DNA of 64,000 nt from Streptomyces durmitorensis (GTDB lineage: Bacteria > Actinomycetota > Actinomycetes > Streptomycetales > Streptomycetaceae), in assembly GCF_023498005.1 (NCBI RefSeq), contig NZ_CP097289.1, positions 7,626,001-7,690,000 of the forward strand, read 5' to 3'. A program made the translations under genes and the position numbers. This document shows, in pieces, positions 7,975 through 19,368 of the stretch. Position 1 is the stretch's first letter, and each line of letters opens with the position of its first letter. Under the pieces are notes generated by a model. It was not told the DNA's origin. It saw only the letters and a program-made list of their open reading frames with translations, and made no database searches.

Positions 7975-8537
7975 CGCGCCTCCCACCCGGTGGCGGCTTC
8001 CCACCCGGTCTCGGCCGCCCACCGCTCGGCGCCCTCCATCTGGCCGTAGTCGGCGAGCCGCGCCGGGACGCTCAGCGCGAGCCGCTGCTTGAAGGCTCCC
8101 CATGCCTCGCGTGCCGTGCTGCTCGCGCGCAGGTAGTCGCGGAACAGGAGGGCGTAGCGGGCGTTGGGGCGGCCGTCCTCCCGCAGATGGACGTTGCAGC
8201 GGCGGGCGCCGGGCCGCGGGGCGAAGACCAGCTTGGGGCAGTGGTGGCCCGCCGAGACCTCGCAGTGGTTCCACGGCTCGGGCCTCAGCCGGAAGCCGAT
8301 CGCGGTGAGCGGCGGGACAAGGCGCGGCTCGTCGAGCGAGTCCACCCGCACCTGCACGTCCACGCAGTCCTTCGCGGCCAGCCCCGGCACGGACGTCGAA
8401 CCGACATGGTCGACGGCGACCGCGAGGTCCCCCAGCGCGCGCCTCAGGACGGAGGCCAGACGCGAGAAGTCCGTCGGCCACGACGGTCGGTACTCCACCA
8501 CGACCAGGGCGTCGGCTGCTTCATCCGGAAAGGGCAT
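7971..8537 (-). CDS. GrpB/UPF0157 family protein
   Basis: This 188-residue protein has the GrpB pattern VVEYRPSWPTDFSRL, then VDHVGSTSVPGLAAKDCVDV (residues about 42-61). The second segment resembles the nucleotidyltransferase-fold GS-motif region of this family. Later NVHLREDGRP and a C-terminal helix complete the domain. GrpB proteins occur alone or fused to dephospho-CoA kinase; their reaction is not settled. The ATG at 8537 is chosen because the family match begins soon after it; a start at 8570 has no homology support. It is coupled to the DUF6314-like gene by an ATGA overlap. Confidence 0.85.
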   Translation of the reverse strand: MPFPDEAADALVVVEYRPSWPTDFSRLASVLRRALGDLAVAVDHVGSTSVPGLAAKDCVDVQVRVDSLDEPRLVPPLTAIGFRLRPEPWNHCEVSAGHHCPKLVFAPRPGARRCNVHLREDGRPNARYALLFRDYLRASSTAREAWGAFKQRLALSVPARLADYGQMEGAERWAAETGWEAATGWEAR

Positions 8538-8608
8538 GCCCCGCAGATTACGCGGGACAGGGCCCGGCACCCGGTCCCGGCGATGCCTGCCGCTGCCGCC
8601 GCCGCTGT

Positions 8609-9595
8609 CTACTTGTCGACGAACGCGAGGCTGCCCTCGTCGTACCGGGTTCCCGCGACCGCACCCGTCGGCGCCACCGCGTCGATCGCCGCGAGCTCAT
8701 CGGCGGAGAGCTCGACGGCGAGCGCGCCCAGGTTCTCCGTGAGGTACTTCTCCCGGCGCGTGCCCGGGATCGGCACCACGTCGTCGCCGCGGTGCTGCAC
8801 CCAGGCCAGGGCCAGCTGCCCCGCGGTGACGCCCTTCTTGTCGGCGAGCGCGTCGAGGGCGGTCACGATGGGCAGGTTCCGCTCCAGGTTCCCGTCGGCG
8901 AACCGCGGCTGCTCGCGCCGCATGTCGCCCTCCTGGAGCCCGGCGACCGAGGTGTAGCGCCCGGTCAGGAAGCCGCGGCCGAGCGGCGAGAACGGCACGA
9001 GGCCGATGCCGAGCTCCCGGCAGACCGGCGCGATCTCCGCCTCCAGGTCACGCGTCCACAGCGACCACTCGCTCTGCAGCGCGGCGATCGGATGCACCGC
9101 GTGCGCCCGCCGGATCGTCCGCGCGCTCGCCTCGGAGAGCCCGAGGTGGCGCACCTTCCCGGCCTCGACGAGCTCGGCCATCGCGCCGACGGTCTCCTCG
9201 ATCGGCACGTCCTGGTCGACGCGGTGCAGGTAGTAGAGGTCGATGTGGTCGGTCCCGAGGCGCCGCAGCGACGCGTCGCACGCCTGTCGTACGTACGCCG
9301 CGTCGCCCCTGATCTTCGTGGGCTCGCCGAGCCGGTTGGCGAAGCCGAACTTCGTGGCGACGACGGCCTGCTCGCGCCGCCCGGCGAGCGCGCGGCCGAT
9401 CAGCTCCTCGTTGTGGCCCCCGCCGTAGAAGTCGGAGGTGTCGAGCAGGCTGACGCCGAGGTCGAGGGCACGGTGGATCGTCGCGATCGACTGCGCGTCG
9501 TCCGAGGCGCCGTACGCGTGACTCATCCCCATGCAGCCGAGTCCCTGGGCCGAGACGGTCAGTGCTCCGAGACGGCGCGTGGGGATGCTGGTCAT
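8609..9595 (-). CDS. aldo/keto reductase
   Basis: This 328-residue NADPH-dependent aldo/keto reductase has the full TIM-barrel pattern: [28 protein letters not shown] with the catalytic Asp and Tyr, VVATKFG with the Lys, and [10 protein letters not shown] with the His, plus the C-terminal NADP-binding [11 protein letters not shown] and PIPGTRR. It belongs to the AKR group acting on aldehydes and quinone-like substrates. An excellent GGAGGT site precedes the ATG at 9595. The promoter has the long 19-base spacer and central palindrome typical of MerR control, suggesting induction by stress or a xenobiotic. Confidence 0.93.
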   Translation of the reverse strand: MTSIPTRRLGALTVSAQGLGCMGMSHAYGASDDAQSIATIHRALDLGVSLLDTSDFYGGGHNEELIGRALAGRREQAVVATKFGFANRLGEPTKIRGDAAYVRQACDASLRRLGTDHIDLYYLHRVDQDVPIEETVGAMAELVEAGKVRHLGLSEASARTIRRAHAVHPIAALQSEWSLWTRDLEAEIAPVCRELGIGLVPFSPLGRGFLTGRYTSVAGLQEGDMRREQPRFADGNLERNLPIVTALDALADKKGVTAGQLALAWVQHRGDDVVPIPGTRREKYLTENLGALAVELSADELAAIDAVAPTGAVAGTRYDEGSLAFVDK

Positions 9596-9645
9596 GGCGG
9601 TACCTCCAGGTGGAGCCGTGTGCCCAGTGCGGGCGGACGGCTCCG

Positions 9646-9676
9646 ACCCTAGGAGCTGGAGTCGACTCCAAGTCAA
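9646..9676 (-). promoter_or_regulatory. MerR-type promoter of the aldo/keto reductase gene
   Basis: Reading on the minus strand, TTGACT (9671-9676) and TAGGGT (9646-9651) are separated by 19 bases. This is longer than the usual 17 and is the hallmark of promoters activated by MerR-family DNA distortion. Inside the spacer sits the perfect 12-base palindrome GGAGTCGACTCC (9658-9669), a likely operator. No merR gene lies nearby, so the regulator would act from elsewhere. Confidence 0.6.
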
Positions 9677-9724
9677 ACCATTTAGGCGGGACTTGGCGGA
9701 CCTGGCCCGCTGGTGCCGCCGTGC

Positions 9725-10198
9725 CTACTTCTGGTCCGCCGCCGCGTACAGCGCCGCCACGTCGATCTTCTTCATGCCGAGCATGGCCGCCATGGCGCGC
9801 TGGGCCCGCGCCTGGTCGGGGTCGGAGATGAGCTTGCCCAGGTCGGCGGGGGCGACCTGCCAGGAGAGCCCGAACTTGTCCTTGAGCCAGCCGCAGGGGC
9901 CCTCCTGGCCGCCTTCGGAGAGCTTCGTCCAGTAGTGGTCGACCTCTTCCTGGTCGGCGCAGTCGATCGTGAGGGAGACCGCTTCGTCGAAGGTGAACTC
10001 GGGGCCGCCGTTCAGTGCCAGGTACGGCTGGCCGTCGAGCTCGAACTCGACGGTCATCACGGTCCCGGCAGGGCGCGGCCCGGCCTCTCCGTAGTGGGCC
10101 ACGTCCGTGATCTTCGAGTTCGGGAAGACGGAGACGTAGAACGTGGCGGCGTCCTCGCCCTGGGTGTCGAACCAGAGGGTGGGCGTGATGCGGGGCAT
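9725..10198 (-). CDS. VOC-family (PhnB-like) protein
   Basis: This 157-residue protein matches the PhnB/3-demethylubiquinone methyltransferase-like branch of the vicinal oxygen chelate superfamily: ITPTLWFDTQGEDAATFY at the N-terminus, ALNGGPEFTFDEAVSL in the middle and CGWLKDKFGLSWQVAP near residue 105. The C-terminal ALLGMKKIDVAAL-type tail is typical. Members are small metal-binding or resistance-type proteins and very few have known reactions. GGAGAGAG precedes the ATG. It lies just upstream of the aldo/keto reductase on the same strand but behind its own spacer. Confidence 0.85.
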   Translation of the reverse strand: MPRITPTLWFDTQGEDAATFYVSVFPNSKITDVAHYGEAGPRPAGTVMTVEFELDGQPYLALNGGPEFTFDEAVSLTIDCADQEEVDHYWTKLSEGGQEGPCGWLKDKFGLSWQVAPADLGKLISDPDQARAQRAMAAMLGMKKIDVAALYAAADQK

Positions 10199-10298
10199 GA
10201 CTCTCTCCTGCCGTCGGCGGAGCTCGGGTGGGCCGCGCTCAGGGCTCTGCGCCCGTAGCGGCCCTCGTCTGCCTGTAGAGACCCTCGCCCCCGCCGAA

Positions 10299-10375
10299 AC
10301 TCATCGCGCGGGTCACCCGGCCGTACTCATCGCGCGGGTCACCCGCCGGTACTCATCGCGTGGGTCGGCCGTCGG
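10299..10375. repeat. 26-base tandem repeat, three copies
   Basis: Units begin at 10299, 10325 and 10351, each opening with ACTCATCGCG. The first two differ by only a few bases and the third is more diverged. The third unit contains the stop codon of the small minus-strand gene 10353-10577, so extra copies beyond the stop look like slippage-driven duplication of that gene's 3' end. Confidence 0.75.
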
Positions 10376-10577
10376 GCGGGCTGTCATCGGCCGACTTGCC
10401 GCCGTCGTCCGGCCCGGCTTCCTCGACGGCGTCGGGTCCGGGCGCCTCCTTGTCGGCGGGCTGCCTCCTCTCCGGCGGCGCGTTCGTGTTCCCGATCCAG
10501 CGGGCACCCTCGCCCGATGCGTGGCCGTCGCCCATGGAGGCGTCCGCTCCCTCGCGGTCCGGTCGCTTCTTTCCCAT
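10353..10577 (-). CDS. small hydrophilic protein, unknown
   Basis: This 74-residue, highly charged and proline-rich protein begins MGKKRPDREGADASMGDG and has no hydrophobic segment; it is probably disordered in solution. A clear GAGGGAG ribosome site lies 6 bases before the ATG at 10577, which supports translation and argues against the longer frame starting at 10622. Its stop lies in the third unit of a tandem repeat. I do not recognise a family; similar small polar proteins are frequent in Streptomyces. It is divergent from argC. Confidence 0.6.
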   Translation of the reverse strand: MGKKRPDREGADASMGDGHASGEGARWIGNTNAPPERRQPADKEAPGPDAVEEAGPDDGGKSADDSPPDGRPTR

Positions 10578-10662
10578 CGCTGCTCCCTCGCTCGCCGTGC
10601 CGGTCGCTTTCCAGTAGCGCACCGACAGGCGGGCGCGGACCTGCTGGAAGCGCCGAACGGGC

Positions 10663-12901
<2,239 letters not shown>

Positions 12902-12905
<4 letters not shown>

Positions 12906-13840
12906 GCGGCAACCCGAGCAACCCGACCGCGCGGAAGCACACCGCGCTCCCCAAGGCGCAGATCCTCGTCGAGGCGCTGCCCTGGCTGACCCGGCACCAC
13001 GGCAAGACCGTCGTCATCAAGTTCGGCGGCAACGCCATGGTCGACGAGGAGCTGAAGGCCGCCTTCGCGCAGGACGTCGTCTTCCTGCACCACGCGGGCC
13101 TCAAGCCCGTCGTCGTGCACGGCGGCGGACCGCAGATCAGCGCGGCCCTCGACCGGCACGGCATCGTCAGCGAGTTCAAGGCGGGCCTGCGGGTCACGAC
13201 CGAGGACGCCATGGACGTCGTACGCATGGTGCTCGCAGGACAGGTCCAGCGCGAGCTCGTCGGCCTGCTCAACCAGCACGGCCCGCTCGCCGTCGGCCTC
13301 ACCGGCGAGGACGCGCACACCATCACCGCCACCAAGCACCAGCCCCGCATCGAGGGCGAGTTGGTCGACATCGGCCGGGTCGGCGAGATCACCGAGATCG
13401 ACACCGGCGCCATCGAGGCCCTGCTCGCGGACGGCCGCATCCCGGTCGTCTCCTCGATCGCACGTTCCCAGGACGACCACCATGTCTACAACGTCAATGC
13501 TGATACGGCGGCTGCGGCACTTGCGGCTGCGCTGGACGCAGAGACCCTGATGGTCCTCACGGACGTCGAGGGCCTCTACGAGGACTGGCCCCACAGCGAC
13601 GAGGTGATCAGCCGCCTGACCGCGAAGGAGCTGGAGAAGCTCCTTCCCGAGCTGGCCAGCGGCATGGTCCCGAAGATGGAGGGCTGCCTGCACGCCGTGC
13701 GCAACGGCGTCGAGACGGCCCGGGTGATCGACGGACGGGTCCAGCACTCGATCCTGCTCGAGATCTTCACCGACGAGGGCATCGGCACGATGGTCGTGCC
13801 CGACGCGCCCGAGAACGAGACACAGGGGGAAGCGGCATGA
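12902..13840 (+). CDS. argB: acetylglutamate kinase
   Basis: This 312-residue amino acid kinase phosphorylates N-acetylglutamate. It shows [21 protein letters not shown] (residues about 70-80), [13 protein letters not shown] and [14 protein letters not shown], and the C-terminal [14 protein letters not shown], all characteristic. The ATG overlaps the argJ stop (ATGA) and its own stop overlaps the argD ATG, so translation is coupled along the operon. Enzymes of this long type are usually feedback-inhibited by arginine; that is family knowledge and not visible here. Confidence 0.97.
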
Positions 13841-15045
13841 CCGGCAACGAGGAGCTGACCCAGCGCTGGCAGGACGCGCTGATGGACAACTACGGTACCC
13901 CCAGGCTGCCCCTCGTCCGCGGCGCGGGAACCAAGCTCTGGGACGCCGACGGCAAGGAGTACGTCGACTTCGTCGGCGGCATCGCGGTCAATGCCCTCGG
14001 CCACGCCCACCCGGCGGTCGTCGAGGCGGTCAGCACCCAGATCGCGTCCCTCGGCCACGTGTCGAACCTCTTCATCGCCGAGCCGCCGGTCGCCCTCGCC
14101 GAGCGGCTGCTCCAGCTCTTCGGGCGCGCGGGCCGGGTGTACTTCTGCAACTCCGGCGCCGAGGCCAACGAAGGCGCCTTCAAGATCGGCCGCCTGACCG
14201 GGCGTTCGCACATGGTCGCCACGGACGGCGGCTTCCACGGCCGCACCATGGGGGCGCTCGCGCTCACCGGACAGCCCGGGAAGCAGGAGCCGTTCCTGCC
14301 GCTGCCCGGCGACGTCACGCACGTGCCGTACGGCGACGTGGAGGCCCTGCGGGCGGCGGTCACCGAGGAGACCGCCCTCGTGATCGTCGAGCCCATTCAG
14401 GGCGAGAACGGCGTGGTCGTACCGCCCGCGGGCTACCTCAAGGCGGTCCGCGACATCACGACGGCCACCGGGACCCTCCTCGTCCTCGACGAGGTGCAGA
14501 CCGGAATCGGCCGCACCGGCCACTGGTTCGAGTACCTCGCGCACGAGGGCGTCGAGCCCGACGTCGTCACGCTCGCGAAGGGACTCGGCGGCGGTCTGCC
14601 GCTCGGCGCGACGGTCGCGTTCGGCGCCGCGGCGGAGCTCCTCAAGCCCGGTCACCACGGAACGACGTTCGGCGGGAACCCCGTGGCGTGCGCCGCGGGA
14701 CTCGCGGTACTCGACACGATCGAGGCCGACGGACTCCTGGAGAACGTGAAGCGGGCGAGCGAGAAGCTGCGTGACGGAATCGAGTCACTCGGACACCCGC
14801 TCGTGGGCCATGTCCGGGGTGCGGGCCTGCTGCTGGGTATCGTGCTCACCGAGCCGCTCGCGCCCCAGGCGCAGCAGGCGGCTCAGGACGCCGGCTTCCT
14901 GGTGAACGCGCCCGCCCCCGATGTCGTACGGCTCATGCCGCCGCTGAACGTGCGCGACGACGAGGTGGACGCGCTCCTGCGGGCCCTGCCCGGCGTGCTT
15001 GACCAGGCCACCGCGGCCAACGGGGACGGACGATCCGGAGAATGA
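13837..15045 (+). CDS. argD: acetylornithine aminotransferase
   Basis: This 402-residue class III PLP aminotransferase makes N-acetylornithine from the semialdehyde and glutamate. Marks are [62 protein letters not shown], and the PLP lysine, about residue 248, in [14 protein letters not shown]. The C-terminus is complete. The ATG overlaps the argB stop. It sits between argB and argR in the operon, with only 7 bases before the argR start. Confidence 0.97.
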   Translation: MTGNEELTQRWQDALMDNYGTPRLPLVRGAGTKLWDADGKEYVDFVGGIAVNALGHAHPAVVEAVSTQIASLGHVSNLFIAEPPVALAERLLQLFGRAGRVYFCNSGAEANEGAFKIGRLTGRSHMVATDGGFHGRTMGALALTGQPGKQEPFLPLPGDVTHVPYGDVEALRAAVTEETALVIVEPIQGENGVVVPPAGYLKAVRDITTATGTLLVLDEVQTGIGRTGHWFEYLAHEGVEPDVVTLAKGLGGGLPLGATVAFGAAAELLKPGHHGTTFGGNPVACAAGLAVLDTIEADGLLENVKRASEKLRDGIESLGHPLVGHVRGAGLLLGIVLTEPLAPQAQQAAQDAGFLVNAPAPDVVRLMPPLNVRDDEVDALLRALPGVLDQATAANGDGRSGE

Positions 15046-15052
15046 GACGACG

Positions 15053-15607
15053 ATGAGCCAGGCGCAAGGCAACGAGCACGCGGAACACCCGGATCACGCC
15101 GGGCCCGCAGTGCCGCAGACCCGCACCGCACGTCACCGCCGGATCGTGGACATCCTCAACCGGCAGCCGGTCCGCTCCCAGAGCCAGCTGGCGAAGCTGC
15201 TCGCCGACGACGGTCTGACGGTCACGCAGGCGACGCTCTCCCGTGACCTGGACGAGCTGAACGCGGTGAAGATCCGCAATGCCGAGGGCGACCTCATCTA
15301 CGCGGTGCCGAGCGAGGGCGGCTTCCGCACGCCGCGGGCGCCGCTGGGGGAGTCGGCCAAGGAGGAGCGGATGCGCCGCCTCTCGGCGGAGCTGCTGATC
15401 TCGGCGGAGGCCTCGGCCAACCTCGTCGTCCTGCGGACGCCGCCGGGGGCCGCGCAGTTCCTCGCCTCGGCGATCGACCAGGCGGAGCTGCACGACATCC
15501 TGGGGACGATCGCGGGGGACGACACCCTGATGCTGATCAGCAGGGAGGCTGCGGGGGGCCAGGCGCTGGCGGATCATTTGCTGCGGCTGGCATCCAACGA
15601 GCACTGA
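15053..15607 (+). CDS. argR: arginine repressor
   Basis: This 184-residue ArgR has an N-terminal winged helix with the recognition motif [12 protein letters not shown] (residues about 63-74). A C-terminal hexamerisation and arginine-binding domain carries [17 protein letters not shown] and [12 protein letters not shown]. About 20 extra polar residues precede the DNA-binding domain, usual in Streptomyces. The ATG at 15053 is preferred over an in-frame ATG 54 bases upstream because that would overlap argD. It closes the operon and should repress the argC and argH promoters when arginine is plentiful. Confidence 0.96.
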   Translation: MSQAQGNEHAEHPDHAGPAVPQTRTARHRRIVDILNRQPVRSQSQLAKLLADDGLTVTQATLSRDLDELNAVKIRNAEGDLIYAVPSEGGFRTPRAPLGESAKEERMRRLSAELLISAEASANLVVLRTPPGAAQFLASAIDQAELHDILGTIAGDDTLMLISREAAGGQALADHLLRLASNEH

Positions 15608-15610
15608 GTT

Positions 15611-15849
15611 TTCCCCAACCCCGCCCCTTCCCGAAAACCGTGCCTGCGCCCCGGGCCTACCTGGGGCTCCGCCCCAGACCCCGAACAAGATGTCCTCAAA
15701 CGCCGGACGGGCTGGAACTATCCAGCCCGTCCGGCGTTTGAGGACGAACTCGGCGGAGCCGGTGATGACGGCAAGCAAGGCCCCCGCGCCGGAGCGGCCC
15801 GCGGCGGAGCCGCTAATTGATGCAGTCGGGAAGGGGCGGGGTTGGGGAA
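15611..15849. repeat. nested long inverted repeats after argR
   Basis: Outer arms are 22 perfect bases, TTCCCCAACCCCGCCCCTTC at 15611 onward against its complement at 15828-15849, separated by 195 bases. Inside are a second, 25-base perfect inverted repeat (15692-15745) and a small CTGGGGC/GCCCCAG hairpin (15660-15676). The outer arm resembles the sequence at 43011-43035, and the inner arm resembles 47691-47718, so the elements belong to dispersed intergenic families. Together they can fold as one large structure separating argR from the convergent kinase gene. Confidence 0.8.
15692..15745. terminator. 25-base-pair hairpin between argR and the PfkB gene
   Basis: Left arm 15692-15716 and right arm 15721-15745 are perfectly complementary around the loop ACTA, with the core CGCCGGACGGGCTGG. 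It is placed between two convergent genes, so it can terminate both. There is no T-run. The same half-site recurs alone at 47691-47718. Confidence 0.75.
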
Positions 15850-15861
15850 TGAGTAGTGCTG

Positions 15862-16836
15862 TTACCCCAGCAGCCCACCCAGCGGATCATCCCCCAGAAA
15901 CGCCACCAGCTCCGCAAGCCCCGGCGCCGTAGCCGGCCCCCGCCGAGTCACCGCACAAGCCGCCGCCGCGTTCGCACCACGCGCAGCGGAGAGCGGATCG
16001 AGCCCCCGCCCCAACAGGGCGAGGAACGCCCCGACATGGGCGTCCCCGGCGCCATTGCTGTCCACCGCGTCCACGGGGAACCCGGGCACATGCACCACGA
16101 CGTCCCCCGAGCCAGGCGCAGCCAGCCAGCAGCCGTCCTTGTCGGCCCGCACAAGCACCCCCGCCCCCGGCGCGAGCCGCCCCCGCAGGGCGGCAGCCGC
16201 CTCCTGCGGAAGAGAGAGGCCCGTCATCAGGCGGGCCTCACGCGCGTTGCAGCTCAGCCAGTCCGTCCGGGCAAGCACCGGCTCAAGGACCTCCGCGGGG
16301 ATGTCCGCGACCAGCGGCGCCGGATCGAAGCAGACCCGGACATCGGCCGGAAGCCCCGCCGCGAACGCGGACAGCAGCGGGCCGTTGACCTCCATCACCA
16401 GGCTGTACCCGGACAGCTGCACCGTGTCCCCGGGCCGCAGCGCCCCCGCGACGGCCGCGGTCTCCGCCGCCGTCATCCGCGCGTCCACCCCGAAGCTGGT
16501 CACGAACGTCCGCTCGCCCCCGGAGTCCACCAGCGCCACGCAGAACCCCGTGTCCCCGTCCGTGCGCACCGGATGCAGCGTCGCGATGTCCTCCTCCGCG
16601 AGGGCGCGGCGTACGAGATCCCCGTACGGCCCGGTCCCGTGCAGACCCGCGTACACCGCGTCGGCCCCCAGGCGCCGCGCCGCCGTCAGCGCGTTGAAGC
16701 CGCCGCCCGCGTACAGCTCCGTACGGGAGCCGATCACGTCGCCGCCCCTTTCGGGCAGCGCGGGGACCTCGATGACGAGGTCGGCGATGACGTTCCCCGC
16801 CAGGACGAGGCGCGGGGAAGGGGAAGGCGTGCTCAT
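15862..16836 (-). CDS. PfkB-family carbohydrate/nucleoside kinase
   Basis: This 324-residue ribokinase-fold kinase has the glycine-rich YAGGGFNALTAARRLGA region (PfkB signature 1, residues about 42-58) and the C-terminal signature DSNGAGDAHVGAFLALL, which carries the catalytic aspartate. It should phosphorylate a sugar, ribose or nucleoside-type alcohol with ATP. Its ATG overlaps the stop of the NCS1 permease gene (ATGA), making it the last gene of an operon with GntR, ADP-ribosylglycohydrolase and permease. The context points to a base-sugar compound or its released sugar as substrate; the exact one is not deducible. Confidence 0.9.
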   Translation of the reverse strand: MSTPSPSPRLVLAGNVIADLVIEVPALPERGGDVIGSRTELYAGGGFNALTAARRLGADAVYAGLHGTGPYGDLVRRALAEEDIATLHPVRTDGDTGFCVALVDSGGERTFVTSFGVDARMTAAETAAVAGALRPGDTVQLSGYSLVMEVNGPLLSAFAAGLPADVRVCFDPAPLVADIPAEVLEPVLARTDWLSCNAREARLMTGLSLPQEAAAALRGRLAPGAGVLVRADKDGCWLAAPGSGDVVVHVPGFPVDAVDSNGAGDAHVGAFLALLGRGLDPLSAARGANAAAACAVTRRGPATAPGLAELVAFLGDDPLGGLLG

Positions 16837-18299
16837 CGGACGGACTCCTCAAGTGCGGGGGAGGAAGCGGGAGTTGTGATCGGGCCGCGCCCGCCGAACA
16901 CGGCGTACACCGCCGCGCCCACCCCTATCGAGACCGCCCAGCCCAGGCCGTTGACGCCCGGCCAGGTGTCGGCGAGCGGCCCGGAGAACCACACGTCGTC
17001 CGCGCCCGTGCCTGCGGTCGTGAAGAGGAGCCCGGAGACGATCGCCGCCACCCAGGCGAGCACGGCGGGCAGCCGGAATCCGCCGGTGTACCAGTAGCGG
17101 CTGGTCCGCGAGGTGTCCATCAGGGCGTCCGGGTCGTAGTCGCGGCCCCGGAGCATGTCGACCGCGATCACCCCGATCCAGGCGGAGATCGGCACGGCGA
17201 GCAGGGTCAGGAAGGTGGAGAACGGGCCGTAGAAGTCGTCCGCGATCAGCATGAAGTAGATGCCGCCGAGGAACATCAGCACGATGTCGATGACCACGGC
17301 CCAGGCCCGCGGCACCCGCAGACCCAGCGTGATCATGGTGAGGCCCGCGGAGTACGTCGACAGGTGGTTCGACATCAGAAGGCCGCCGAAGGCCGCGATC
17401 AGGTACGGGATCGCCATCCAGGACGGCAGCATCGCGTTGATCGCGGAGACCGGGTCGGAGGAGGTGGCCAGGGACGGGTCGCCCGCCGTCAGGAGCGAGC
17501 CCAGCGAGATGAGCAGCACCAGCGGGATGCCCGCGCCGAAGGCCGACGCGGTGACCAGGCGGCGCCCAGGGATCGTGCGGGGGAGGTAACGGGCGTAGTC
17601 CGCACCGGCGTTGGCCCAGCCGATGCCGGTGCCCGCGGCGATGAAGCCGATGCCCGCGATGACTCCGCTCGACGGTCCCGCCGGGGCTTCGAGCACCTTC
17701 GACCAGTCGACGGTCGCGACCAGGAAGCCCATCACGATCAGGTTCAGGACGCCGAAGAGGACCGTCGCCCACTTGTTGATCCACATGATGGTGGCGTGCC
17801 CCAGGCCGCTGATCAGCAGCGTGCAGGCGATGAAGACCAGCAGGCAGAGCACGGTCAGGAAGGAGTTCTGGCGGACGTCGAAGGCGACCCCGAGGAGGGC
17901 GAGCAGTGCGTACGCCGCCGTGGTCGTCGTGATCGTCTCCCAGCCGACCCGGCTCAGCCAGGTGACCAGGGTCGGGCCCGCGTTGCCGCGCTGCCCGAAC
18001 ACCGCGCGGGAGAGCGTGAGCGCGGGCGCCCCGCCCTTCTTGCCGGCCAGGCTCAACGCCCCCACCAGCGCGAACGATCCGAACGAGCCGACGATCGCGA
18101 CCAGCGCGGCCTGCCAGATGTTCAGTCCGCGAAAGGCGACGAGCGTCGCGCCGAGCGGCAGCCCGAGGATCGAGATGTTGGCGGCGAACCACGTCCAGAA
18201 CATCTGGCCCGCGTGGCCATGACGCTCACTGTCGGGGACCGGCTCGATCCCTCGGGTCTCTACGGTGCCGACCGACACGTTCTTCGTCGAAGCGGCCAT
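16833..18299 (-). CDS. NCS1-family nucleobase/cytosine-type permease
   Basis: This 488-residue membrane protein has about twelve helices and the purine-cytosine permease pattern: WTWFAANISILGLPLGATL near residue 36, then GIGFIAAGTGIGWANAGADYARYLPR (a substrate- and sodium-site region typical of CodB-like members) around residue 220. NCS1 transporters import nucleobases, allantoin, hydantoins or related compounds with Na+ or H+. GGAGGT precedes the ATG. It is co-transcribed between the ADP-ribosylglycohydrolase and the PfkB kinase genes, so it probably brings in the substrate of that operon. Confidence 0.9.
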   Translation of the reverse strand: MAASTKNVSVGTVETRGIEPVPDSERHGHAGQMFWTWFAANISILGLPLGATLVAFRGLNIWQAALVAIVGSFGSFALVGALSLAGKKGGAPALTLSRAVFGQRGNAGPTLVTWLSRVGWETITTTTAAYALLALLGVAFDVRQNSFLTVLCLLVFIACTLLISGLGHATIMWINKWATVLFGVLNLIVMGFLVATVDWSKVLEAPAGPSSGVIAGIGFIAAGTGIGWANAGADYARYLPRTIPGRRLVTASAFGAGIPLVLLISLGSLLTAGDPSLATSSDPVSAINAMLPSWMAIPYLIAAFGGLLMSNHLSTYSAGLTMITLGLRVPRAWAVVIDIVLMFLGGIYFMLIADDFYGPFSTFLTLLAVPISAWIGVIAVDMLRGRDYDPDALMDTSRTSRYWYTGGFRLPAVLAWVAAIVSGLLFTTAGTGADDVWFSGPLADTWPGVNGLGWAVSIGVGAAVYAVFGGRGPITTPASSPALEESVR

Positions 18300-18363
18300 G
18301 ACGGGACCTCCTTGCGCGCTACGTGGGGCGGGGACGGGGGAGTGGGGCGAGAGCTCGGTGGGT

Positions 18364-19368
18364 TCAGCGGTGGCTGAGCAACTGGGCCGTCAGCGGCTCC
18401 AGTTCGAGGCTGTTGACCGTGCGCAGGGTGCGTACGGCGTCGGCGGGCAGGCCCGTCAGGCCGCGCACCGATCCGGCGACCGCACCCGCGATCGCGCCGA
18501 TCGTGTCGCTGTCGCCGCCGAGGTTCGCGGCGAGGAGCGCGCTGCGCCAGGGATCGCCGCCGGTCAGCGCGAGCACCGCGAACGCCGCGGGCACCGACTC
18601 CTGGCTGGCGACGCTGGTGCCGATGAGCGCGACGATGCGGTCCAGGGCGGTGGCCTCGTCCAGGCCGTCCACCAGCTCGCGGGCCCAGCCGATCCGGGCG
18701 GCGATGTCGGCGCCCGCGATCCAGTTGCCGCGCCGGGCACCGGCCTCGGCGGCGGCGATCGCCGCGTCGAAGGCCTCGTCGAGCGTGCCGCCGGCGACGC
18801 CCGTGCTCACCGCGGCCGCGACGGCCGCGGCGCCCGCGATGCCGATGTTCGTGTCATGGGTGACCTGGCAGGACTCCACGACCCGGTCGAGGAAGTCCGG
18901 CAGCGGACCGGTGGCGAAGGCGATCCCGACCGGGGTGACCCGCATCGCGGCACCGTTCGTGGTGCCGTACCTGCCCGCCTCCTTGGGGTCGGTGCCGCCC
19001 GCGACGGCGTCCAGGGCGGCCTTGGTGGACGGGCCGAGCAGGTCGAAGGAGCCCTTGGCCTTCATCTCCCGCTCCCAGGACAGGAGTTCGTCGGCGAACC
19101 GCAGCGGGTCGACGTGCCCGCCGCCCTCGACGAGGAGCCGCGCCACGATGACCGCCTGGTCGGTGTCGTCGGTGACGGCGCCCGCGGGCATGCCCGCGCT
19201 CACGGGGTTGTCGTCCCTGGCGGGTTCGAATCCGGTGAGGGCGCCGTAGACGCGTACGACGTCCTCGCGGGACATGACCTGGGTCGGCATGCCCAGGGCG
19301 TCGCCGAGCGCGAGGCCGTAGAAGGCGCCGAGCGCGCGGTCGAGAAGGTCGGGGGGTGCGGTGGTCAC
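18364..19368 (-). CDS. ADP-ribosylglycohydrolase family protein
   Basis: This 334-residue all-helical ARH/DraG-fold protein has the N-terminal GLALGDALGMPTQ, the metal-ligand segment VTDDTDQAVIVARLL (residues about 55-69), THDTNIGIAG in the middle and the C-terminal GGDSDTIGAIAGAVAGS with the remaining Mg2+ ligands, so the active site looks intact. The fold cleaves N- or O-glycosidic bonds to ADP-ribose, but metabolic members with other ribosides exist. A GTG start overlaps the GntR stop. Being in an operon with a nucleobase-type permease and a sugar kinase favours a catabolic N-glycosidase role over protein de-ADP-ribosylation. Confidence 0.88.
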   Translation of the reverse strand: MTTAPPDLLDRALGAFYGLALGDALGMPTQVMSREDVVRVYGALTGFEPARDDNPVSAGMPAGAVTDDTDQAVIVARLLVEGGGHVDPLRFADELLSWEREMKAKGSFDLLGPSTKAALDAVAGGTDPKEAGRYGTTNGAAMRVTPVGIAFATGPLPDFLDRVVESCQVTHDTNIGIAGAAAVAAAVSTGVAGGTLDEAFDAAIAAAEAGARRGNWIAGADIAARIGWARELVDGLDEATALDRIVALIGTSVASQESVPAAFAVLALTGGDPWRSALLAANLGGDSDTIGAIAGAVAGSVRGLTGLPADAVRTLRTVNSLELEPLTAQLLSHR

